From positions 62,001 to 126,000 of the forward strand of contig CANJPQ010000006.1 in the NCBI GenBank assembly GCA_947476275.1: a stretch of 64,000 nucleotides of DNA, read 5' to 3'. The DNA is from Fidelibacterota bacterium (GTDB lineage: Bacteria; Pseudomonadota; Alphaproteobacteria; Rhodospirillales; Rhodospirillaceae). The notes under the pieces are model-generated. The model did not search any database, was not told where the DNA came from, and was given only the letters and a program-made list of their open reading frames with translations. Shown here in pieces: positions 58,466 through 64,000 of the stretch (its first letter is position 1; each line of letters starts with the position of its first letter). Made by a program: the position numbers and the translations under genes.

Positions 58466-59605
58466 ATGAGCCTGACGCGACGCGAGGCCCTCATCGCAAC
58501 GGCGGCAACGGCCGCCACGGCGCGCCCCGCCCAGGCGGCCCAGCCGGTCGCTCCCTATAAGGCCGCGTGCGTGCACACGCGCGTGATCCCGACCATCACC
58601 GGCGCGGGCGTGGATGCGGAGGCGCGTGCCGCCAATATCGACACAACCATCGCGGCCATCGCGCGGGGTGCGGCGGAGATCGATGCGCGGCTGTATGTGT
58701 TCTCGGAGTTCTCGCTGCAGTTCTCGTCTGCCGCCGCATCGGTGAGTCATTGGCTCGAGACCGCGATCACGATCCCCGGACCGGAAACCGACCGGATCGG
58801 CAAGGCGGCCCAGGCGGCGCGCGCTTATGTCGCCATCAATCCGGTGGAGAAGATCGCCGCGTTTCCGGGGCGCTATTTCCTGTCCGGCGTGGTGATCGGG
58901 CCGACCGGCGACGTGCTGGTGAACTATCGCAAGCTTTACGACCTCAGCAACAAGACGCGGCCGAGCGACATCCTGGATCAGTGGATTGCGAAGTTCGGGC
59001 CGCAGTCCCTGTTCCCGGTGGCGGATACGGAGATCGGCCGCATCGGCGCGGCGGTGGCGCTGGATGTGAACTGGCCGGAGATGATCCGCGGCCTCGCCTT
59101 CAACGGGGCGGAGATCGTCGTCAATTCCACCGCGTCGCCGATGACGGCGCGCGGCTACACGCTGCCTGAAGCGCCCGGCAGCGTCGATATCCGGACGATG
59201 GTGCGCCGCGTGCGGGCGTTCGAGAACCTCATGTACATACTTACAACCAACCTGGGCCCGATGGGGCGCGACCGGACTGCGCCGCTCGCGCAGATGCTGC
59301 CGTCGGAGATCGTGGACTATCGCGGCCGGGCGCTGGCGACCGCGAAGGACAGCGCCGAGGGCTTCCTGACCGCGACCATCGATATCGAAGCCCTGCGCAC
59401 GGCGCGCATTGCGACCGAGCCATTGAACAACCTCGCGCAGCTGCAGGCGGAGGTGCATCGGCGCGGCTACGATGCCGCCCATTTCGCGCGCACGAATGCG
59501 TTCGCCAAAAAGCCCATCAACAGCGCGGAGGAACATCAGCCCTTGTTCCGCGGCGACGTTGACGCGCTGATCCGCCGCGGTGTGATCAAGCCGCCGGCGG
59601 GCTAG
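58466..59605 (+). CDS. Nitrilase/carbon-nitrogen-hydrolase homologue with the catalytic cysteine replaced, Tat leader
   Basis: The 379-residue protein has a Tat leader (MSLTRREALIATAATAATARPAQAA) followed by a nitrilase-superfamily domain. The Glu is present in VFSEFSL (Glu81) and the Lys in NYRKLYDLS (Lys156). Where active members have the Cys (G-x-x-I-C-Y-D-x-x-W-P-E), this protein reads GAAVALDVNWPE, Ala198 in the Cys position. Normal amidase or nitrilase chemistry is therefore unlikely. It may bind an amide-like ligand or have a different mechanism. Divergent from the PQQ dehydrogenase gene. Confidence 0.85.
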   Translation: MSLTRREALIATAATAATARPAQAAQPVAPYKAACVHTRVIPTITGAGVDAEARAANIDTTIAAIARGAAEIDARLYVFSEFSLQFSSAAASVSHWLETAITIPGPETDRIGKAAQAARAYVAINPVEKIAAFPGRYFLSGVVIGPTGDVLVNYRKLYDLSNKTRPSDILDQWIAKFGPQSLFPVADTEIGRIGAAVALDVNWPEMIRGLAFNGAEIVVNSTASPMTARGYTLPEAPGSVDIRTMVRRVRAFENLMYILTTNLGPMGRDRTAPLAQMLPSEIVDYRGRALATAKDSAEGFLTATIDIEALRTARIATEPLNNLAQLQAEVHRRGYDAAHFARTNAFAKKPINSAEEHQPLFRGDVDALIRRGVIKPPAG

Positions 59606-59694
59606 TACAGCGCAATGACCCGATGGCCACCTTCGCTGGACGCTCGGGCGCGAGTATCGCGGTCTTGGATGGCCGGTGAGAAATCGTTGTTTTG

Positions 59695-59728
59695 AATAAT
59701 ATAATTATTTTATTGCGATAATTTATCG
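59695..59728. promoter_or_regulatory. AT-rich promoter region with two palindromes before DUF2975/XRE
   Basis: AATAAT-ATA-ATTATT (59695-59709) and CGATAA-T-TTATCG (59716-59728) are both perfect inverted repeats in an AT-rich island in an otherwise GC-rich window. TATAAT (59700-59705) lies inside the first. They precede the DUF2975 ATG (59771) by 43-76 bases, and the next gene encodes an XRE regulator. Autoregulatory operators overlapping a promoter are the simplest reading. The -35 box is unclear. Confidence 0.5.
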
Positions 59729-59770
59729 TCTTTGATATAGGGGGATACAGGATCACTCAGGGAGGGCGCG

Positions 59771-60358
59771 ATGGCCGTGACATCGACCGAATTCCAGCTT
59801 TCACCGGCGTTCCGAGGCGCAAGCAGACTCAGCCGTGCTCTGGCTCTGATCTTGAGGCTGGGGTTCTGGGCGACGTTCCTCTTGTGCACAGTCCTGGTCG
59901 GTCTCGCGGTCTTGCGTGCGGCGAACCTGTCTCCGCTGCCGGACGACGCCGTGGTGTCCTACAACTCCCCGCAGATAAAAGTCGCGTCGCTATCGTTCTG
60001 GAGCATGTTGGGGATAGCGGCGGCGTTTCTGATGAAGTTCGGACCATCGAGCGTGGCGCTTCACTTCGGCCAACGGGCTTTCGCAAAATTCGCCAAAGGC
60101 GAGGTGTTCACCGCGGCGACCATCGCCGACATCCGTGCGGCCTCTCTGTGGATGATGGCGGTCGCGTTTGCGACCAGCGTCGATCAATCCATTTTCAACG
60201 TGTCAGTCGGGCTTCGTCCCGTCTTCTGGATTAATCTCGCCACATTCTCTTCTTCGCTCAATCTCGGCATATTGTTCTTCGGCGCGTGCACTTATGTCGC
60301 CGCCTATGCGATGGCCGAAGCGCGACGGATCGCAGACGACAACGCGAGCTTCATCTGA
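59771..60358 (+). CDS. DUF2975 membrane protein
   Basis: The 195-residue protein has four predicted membrane segments (about 27-48, 70-92, 122-145 and 160-180), as in DUF2975, an inner-membrane family usually encoded with a small XRE regulator. The stop TGA shares its A with the XRE start (TGATG), so the two are translationally coupled. GGGAGGG lies before the ATG. Its role is unknown; in related pairs it may modulate the regulator or signal at the membrane. Confidence 0.82.
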   Translation: MAVTSTEFQLSPAFRGASRLSRALALILRLGFWATFLLCTVLVGLAVLRAANLSPLPDDAVVSYNSPQIKVASLSFWSMLGIAAAFLMKFGPSSVALHFGQRAFAKFAKGEVFTAATIADIRAASLWMMAVAFATSVDQSIFNVSVGLRPVFWINLATFSSSLNLGILFFGACTYVAAYAMAEARRIADDNASFI

Positions 60359-60591
60359 TGATCATCGTGAATCTCGACGTCATGCTTGCGAAGCGCAAGA
60401 TGCGCTCCAAGGAACTGGCCGAGCGGATTGGACTCACCGAGGCCAACCTCTCGCTGCTGAAATCAGGCAAGGTGAAGGGCGTGCGCTTCGACACGCTGAA
60501 TAAGATTTGCGAGGTCTTACACTGCCAGCCGGGCGACCTGCTGGAACATCGGCCCGATCAAAACCCGGTCCCGATCAGCAGCGCGGCCTAA
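60358..60591 (+). CDS. Small XRE/Cro-type regulator paired with DUF2975
   Basis: This 77-residue protein is nearly only a helix-turn-helix domain: MIIVNLDVMLAKRKMRSKEL, then RIGLTEANLSLLKSGKVKGVRF and LNKICEVLHCQPGDLLEHR. It is the Cro/CI short type with GDLLE-type C-terminal end typical of Xre partners of DUF2975. The ATG at 60358 overlaps the DUF2975 stop. The stop overlaps by 4 bases the convergent M24 gene. Likely autoregulates through the palindromes at 59695-59728. Confidence 0.85.
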   Translation: MIIVNLDVMLAKRKMRSKELAERIGLTEANLSLLKSGKVKGVRFDTLNKICEVLHCQPGDLLEHRPDQNPVPISSAA

Positions 60592-61970
60592 CCCGCAACC
60601 ACCAGCGACGGGCCCGGTGTGTGCATGGGCTCGTAGCCGGTTTTGGTGATGCGGATCAGGTCTTCGTGGTGGCCGACGTGCCCGCCGATCTCGATGTGGG
60701 GCATGTCGATGGTGATCACCATGTTCTCTTCGAGGGCGATGTCCTCCGCCATCGAGAACGGCACGTCCATGCGGCTCGGGTTGTCGCCGTGTTCGAGGCC
60801 GACGCCGTGCGGCGTGCAGGTGACAAAGCCTTCCGGCATGCCGGCCTTGATCTCCGCATCCAGCACGATCTTGCGGACTTCGGAGAGTTTCATGCCGGCC
60901 TTCACCACCGAGTAGATCGCGTCGTGGCCGGCCATGTGCGCCTTCTCGCGCGCCAGCAGGTCCTTGGGCGGTTCGCCGACGACGATCGTGCGGCCGAAAT
61001 CGCCGTGGTACTGCTTGTAATGGCTGACGGCGTCGATGGCGAAAGACTTGCCCGGTTCGACGACCTTGTTGGGGAAATGGCCCTGGACGGTGCCGACCAG
61101 GAATTCCATCACCTCGCTGCCGCGCGCGGCGCACTCCACCAGGAAGCGATGCTCGATCTCGTCGTAGGTCATGCCTTTGACGCAAGCCTTTGCGACAGCC
61201 ATGGCGGCTTCGGCATTGTTGCGCCCGGCAATGCGCTGAAGTTCCAGCTCCGGCTCAGTCTTCACGACGCGGATCTTGCGGAACACCTGTTCGCCCGGGA
61301 CGAAGGTGATGCCGTCCATGCCGATCTGCTGGAGCATGAGCGCGATGCGCATGTCGTCGACCGCAAGACGCGACTTCTTGTCGTAGCCGTATTGCTTGAG
61401 GGCTTTTGCCAGCGCCCAGGCGGGCCCCGGCGCGGCGGTGGAAGAATACTTCTGCTGCGCCGCCATCCAGCCTTGCTCACGCGGCGTCAGCTTCGTGGTG
61501 GGCAACGGCTGCCAGCCGCGACCGCGGCCCGGCGTCGGCTCGACCTTCATCTTCTCCGGCGTCGCATTCACGTAGTCCTGCCAATTCGCCGCGCCGCCGA
61601 AGGTGATCATCTCCGGCAGTTCGCGTTCGGCGTTGGCGTAGTCGAAGGTCTCCGCACCGCCTGTGACCAGGAAGATCGGGTCCTTCGGATTGCGCGAGAA
61701 GGTGGCGAAGGCCGCGTTGTCGGTGCGGAACTTGGTCATCAGCGGCCAAGTGTTCGACAGGTAGTAGACGTTGATGGGGTTGAAGGCGATCAGGCCGTCG
61801 AGCTTCAACTCCTCCAGCACTGCATAAGCGCGCGGGCGGTTGACCAGCATCTTGCCGCTGGTCTTGGGGGGCGGACTGAGGGTCACCGTCGGCTGGGCGG
61901 CTTGCGCGGAGCCGGCCGCAGCAGCAGCCATCGTCAGGCCGACACCTTTGAGTAGATTGCGCCGTTCCAT
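60588..61970 (-). CDS. M24 family metallopeptidase-like protein (Xaa-Pro dipeptidase type) with Tat leader
   Basis: The 460-residue protein has a Tat leader (MERRNLLKGVGLTMAAAAAGSAQAA). A creatinase-like N-terminal domain (VNRPRAYAVLEELKLDGLIAF onward) precedes a pita-bread metallopeptidase domain. Metal ligands are Asp in SFAIDAVSHY, Asp in HGDFGRT, His in TPHGVGLEHG and Glu in HHEDLIRIT. It would cleave Xaa-Pro-type or related C-N bonds in the periplasm. EPG of standard M24 reads IEIGG, so the second Glu position is uncertain. Convergent with the XRE gene. Confidence 0.83.
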   Translation of the reverse strand: MERRNLLKGVGLTMAAAAAGSAQAAQPTVTLSPPPKTSGKMLVNRPRAYAVLEELKLDGLIAFNPINVYYLSNTWPLMTKFRTDNAAFATFSRNPKDPIFLVTGGAETFDYANAERELPEMITFGGAANWQDYVNATPEKMKVEPTPGRGRGWQPLPTTKLTPREQGWMAAQQKYSSTAAPGPAWALAKALKQYGYDKKSRLAVDDMRIALMLQQIGMDGITFVPGEQVFRKIRVVKTEPELELQRIAGRNNAEAAMAVAKACVKGMTYDEIEHRFLVECAARGSEVMEFLVGTVQGHFPNKVVEPGKSFAIDAVSHYKQYHGDFGRTIVVGEPPKDLLAREKAHMAGHDAIYSVVKAGMKLSEVRKIVLDAEIKAGMPEGFVTCTPHGVGLEHGDNPSRMDVPFSMAEDIALEENMVITIDMPHIEIGGHVGHHEDLIRITKTGYEPMHTPGPSLVVAG

Positions 61971-62167
61971 GAGCCGTCTCCCCGCTGCGTTGGATTAAGC
62001 AATCCTCCGCCCGGGGGCGGTGCGGGTGCAAGCCCCAATGACCCGTATTGTGAGGCCTGTCCCACTGCATGACCTTGAAGGTCCGGAAGGTCCTGAAAGG
62101 GCATGATTATTCGCCTTCGGCCCTAGCTTGCGGTTACACAAACCGGCCGTTTCGGAGGTCGGCCGAC

Positions 62168-63430
62168 TTACCGGCGGCGGAAGATCGCGGCCAATTCGAC
62201 GTGATGGGACCAGGTGAATTGGTCGATCACCTGCGCGCTCTCAAGTGTGTAGCCGCCGGTGGTGAGAATGCGTGCATCGCGCGCGAACGTGCGGGGATCG
62301 CAGGAAACGCCGACGATGAGCGGAACTTCGCTGGCGGCCAGTTGCATGGCTTGCGCATCGGCGCCCGCCCGCGGCGGATCGAAGACGACGGCGTCGTAAC
62401 GCTTGAGTTCTTCGGGATACAGCGGGTCCTTGAAGAGATCGCGCTGCTTGGGGTGGAGCGGCCTGGGCCCGCGCGATTTCTCGAGCGCGCGGATCGCCGC
62501 GGCGCCGTTATCGAACGCGTCGACAGTTCCACGGTCGAGCATCGGGCCGCTGAACGTGCCGCTGCCGCAGAACAGATCGGCGAAGGTGCCCTTCTTCGGC
62601 AGAGGCGCCATGACAGCCGCGGCCAGGGCATCCTCACCGGCCTGCGTCGGCTGCAGGAACGCAAGCGGCGGCAGGTTGACGTCCAGGGCGCCGAAGCGGG
62701 CGCGCAGCGGATTGACCTCAAGCATCACCTCGGGTTCGTCCCGGTCGCGCGCGCGCCAGGAGATGCGCGCGAGCTTGAGCGCTTGGGCCAATTCGGCGAC
62801 GACTTCATAGACCTGCAGATCCGCGGTGCCCTTTTTCCCGATCGGCCCGGTGATCACCATTTCGGTTTGACCGCGGACGGATTGGAGAAAGACGTCCGTC
62901 GTCTTGCCGTCTTGCAGCAAGGGCACGAGCGCGAGGCTCAGCTTGGCGCGGAGGTCCATGATCGCCGGATCGGCGACCAGGCAGGTCGCAATGTCGGTGA
63001 CCATATGGGTGCGACGGCGGAAGTAGCCCAGCGTGACGCGGCGGCCCTTCTTGTAAGCGGCGAAGGTGACGCGACGGCGGGTGGCGGGCGGCACGAACAC
63101 GGGATCGTGCCAGACTTCCGGTAATACATCTTCGCGCGCCAACGCGTCGCAGACGATGCCGATCTTCCAATCGCGGTAGAACGCCGTGTCGACGTGCTGC
63201 AGGGTGCAACCGCCGCAGACGTTGAAATTCGGACAGGGTGCTGCGACGCGATGCGGCGACGGCGTGACGACGCGCAGGATCTCGCCGCGCAGGACACCGC
63301 CGGAGCCGCGCTGGACCTTCGCCTGCACCACATCGCCCGGAAGCGCGCGGTCCACGTAGATGGCGCCGCGGTCGGCATTGTGGATGCCGTCGCCCTGGGG
63401 GCCGAGGGCGTGAATCGAAAGGTCTGACAT
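62168..63430 (-). CDS. TrmA/RumA-family RNA (uracil-5-)-methyltransferase with Fe-S cysteines
   Basis: The 420-residue enzyme uses S-adenosylmethionine to methylate uracil C5 in rRNA or tRNA. An N-terminal TRAM-like domain (about 1-60: SIHALGPQGDGIHNADRGAIYVDRALPGDVV) precedes an Fe-S cluster motif with Cys66, Cys72, Cys75 (CPNFNVCGGC). The methyltransferase domain has FADLFCGSGTFSGPML and YDAVVFDPPRAGADAQ. The catalytic cysteine is in GVSCDPRTFARDA (Cys377). Alphaproteobacteria often carry a single such enzyme. In a minus-strand operon with the downstream-named 126-residue gene. Confidence 0.9.
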   Translation of the reverse strand: MSDLSIHALGPQGDGIHNADRGAIYVDRALPGDVVQAKVQRGSGGVLRGEILRVVTPSPHRVAAPCPNFNVCGGCTLQHVDTAFYRDWKIGIVCDALAREDVLPEVWHDPVFVPPATRRRVTFAAYKKGRRVTLGYFRRRTHMVTDIATCLVADPAIMDLRAKLSLALVPLLQDGKTTDVFLQSVRGQTEMVITGPIGKKGTADLQVYEVVAELAQALKLARISWRARDRDEPEVMLEVNPLRARFGALDVNLPPLAFLQPTQAGEDALAAAVMAPLPKKGTFADLFCGSGTFSGPMLDRGTVDAFDNGAAAIRALEKSRGPRPLHPKQRDLFKDPLYPEELKRYDAVVFDPPRAGADAQAMQLAASEVPLIVGVSCDPRTFARDARILTTGGYTLESAQVIDQFTWSHHVELAAIFRRR

Positions 63431-63447
63431 GGGCTTGGAATAGCCGC

Positions 63448-63828
63448 TTAGGGCGCCGGTGTCATGACGATATCCAGCACGACGGCGCCGAGCTGGTTCT
63501 TGGCCGCAGCCAGCCGCGCGGTGGCATAGCCGTCCTTTTCGCAGCGGATTTCCAGGGCGGCGAGGTCGATCCGGCCGCCCAGATACAGGCCGAGATCTGG
63601 CGCCTTGAAGCCCCCATCGGGAAAGGAGGTGGCGCGCACGAGCACCCGAGGCTGTTTGATCTCGACGATCACCGTCGCGCCGCCGAGCGGCTTGCCGGCC
63701 AAGTCCGTGACGTGCCCGTAGTAGCGCAACAGCGGCGTGGTGCCGTCGTCGCGGAGGAAGTAGTCATCGCCGTCCGCACGGGCGGGCGCGGCGATGAGCA
63801 TGAGAGCGGCGATGAGGGCGCGGCGCAT
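63448..63828 (-). CDS. Exported carboxypeptidase-regulatory-like small protein
   Basis: The 126-residue protein has a signal peptide (MRRALIAALMLIAAPARADG). Its mature chain YYGHVTDLAGKPLGGATVIVEIKQPRV, with PDGGFKAPDLG, resembles the Ig-like carboxypeptidase-regulatory fold found in secreted and TonB-linked proteins. I chose the ATG at 63828; the frame remains open to 63984 in shadow of the next gene. It lies between a propeller-type gene upstream and the RNA methyltransferase downstream on the minus strand. Role unknown, envelope location expected. Confidence 0.68.
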   Translation of the reverse strand: MRRALIAALMLIAAPARADGDDYFLRDDGTTPLLRYYGHVTDLAGKPLGGATVIVEIKQPRVLVRATSFPDGGFKAPDLGLYLGGRIDLAALEIRCEKDGYATARLAAAKNQLGAVVLDIVMTPAP

Positions 63829-63842
63829 CCCAGAGCAGCCCC

Positions 63843-64000
63843 CTAACGCTCCGCGGACTTCACGAGCGCTTGCGGCCGTTCGACTTTCACCACCGTGTTG
63901 TGCGTCCAGCCGAAGAACACGAACCACATGTCGCCATGCTCGTCTGGCCAGATGTCGCGCACGATGCCGCCGGGGCTGGGCCACGGATACTCGGTCATCT
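63843..64000 (-). CDS. C-terminal end of a propeller protein (streptogramin-lyase-like), truncated by window edge
   Basis: The last 51 codons before a TAG at 63843-63845 are visible. They read TEYPWPSPGGIVRDIWPDEHGDMWFVFFGWTHN... with EYPWPSP and DIW..EHGDMWF, like the last blades of virginiamycin-B-lyase/SMP-30-type beta-propellers. The first Met in the window (63998) is probably internal. It is 14 bases upstream of the 126-residue exported gene. Function cannot be assigned from the fragment. Confidence 0.5.
   Translation of the reverse strand, partial: MTEYPWPSPGGIVRDIWPDEHGDMWFVFFGWTHNTVVKVERPQALVKSAER

Noticed and set aside
56370-58469. Open plus-strand frame of 699 codons
   Set aside because: Antisense shadow of the PQQ dehydrogenase gene, with no recognisable motifs.
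1-64000. Insertion sequences, prophage, integrase, tRNA or rRNA genes
   Set aside because: I found no transposase, integrase or phage-type proteins, and no cloverleaf or rRNA-like sequence by eye; a tRNAscan run would be needed to be certain.

Overview
This GC-rich 64 kb window reads as chromosomal DNA of a free-living, Gram-negative, nutritionally versatile proteobacterium. Evidence for this is two large TonB-dependent receptors, several lipoproteins and Tat-exported enzymes, a PQQ alcohol dehydrogenase, and families common in soil and water proteobacteria (PhyH dioxygenases, ACMSD-type amidohydrolases, DUF1592/DUF1552). The 58-residue small protein near 5.0 kb and the GTCATCCCGGCGAAGGCCGG palindromes lean towards Alphaproteobacteria, but a gammaproteobacterium is not excluded. 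I saw no rRNA, tRNA, CRISPR array, prophage or intact insertion sequence. Nearly all of the window is coding.

Layout. 0-4 kb: a tightly coupled operon (tandem RidA, beta-hydroxyacid dehydrogenase, CocE-type hydrolase, Asp/Glu-racemase-like). 4-6.5 kb: small housekeeping or unknown genes (DUF3293, XRE regulator, a 58-residue protein, DUF3574 lipoprotein, class II glutamine amidotransferase). 6.6-8.5 kb: methionine-salvage genes mtnB-mtnD-mtnC with ATGA overlaps. 8.5-10.5 kb: a flavinylation module (haem-type membrane protein, ApbE, exported FMN-binding protein). 10.6-14.1 kb: two alpha/beta hydrolases, a VOC protein and a GPH sugar-type transporter. 14.1-18.6 kb: an operon of amidohydrolase, PhyH dioxygenase and ThDP lyase, divergent from an IclR regulator. 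18.6-24.1 kb: arylmalonate-decarboxylase-like protein, MFS transporter, small cupin-type genes and a second PhyH/amidohydrolase pair. 24.5-34 kb: two TonB receptors bracket an aldehyde dehydrogenase, two alpha/beta hydrolases and a 2-oxoglutarate dioxygenase. 34.3-43.4 kb: GH3 glycosidase followed by mostly exported enzymes (NAD(P)-binding protein, dienelactone hydrolase, FAD oxidoreductase, amidase, SDR). 43.5-49.3 kb: rhodanese, a repeat-flanked DUF559 gene, acyl-CoA ligase, MFS, a lipocalin-DUF952 fusion, DUF2214 and Nudix. 49.4-55 kb: a secreted module of CHRD, an unknown 381-residue protein, DUF1592 haem protein, DUF1552 and a triple-repeat COG4315 protein. 55-64 kb: LLM flavin oxidoreductase, quinohaemoprotein alcohol dehydrogenase, a nitrilase homologue lacking its cysteine, DUF2975/XRE pair, exported M24 peptidase-like protein, RNA methyltransferase and the end of a propeller protein.

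How it may work together. The 14-34 kb block looks like an accessory catabolic island: outer-membrane uptake (TonB receptors), inner-membrane MFS transport, hydrolysis, 2-oxoglutarate-dependent hydroxylation, ThDP-dependent C-C cleavage and aldehyde oxidation. PhyH plus ThDP lyase plus aldehyde dehydrogenase recalls alpha-oxidation; the substrate cannot be read from the sequence. The 49-58 kb block looks like an envelope electron-transfer or oxidation module of unknown role. These pathway assignments are inference from domains and gene order.
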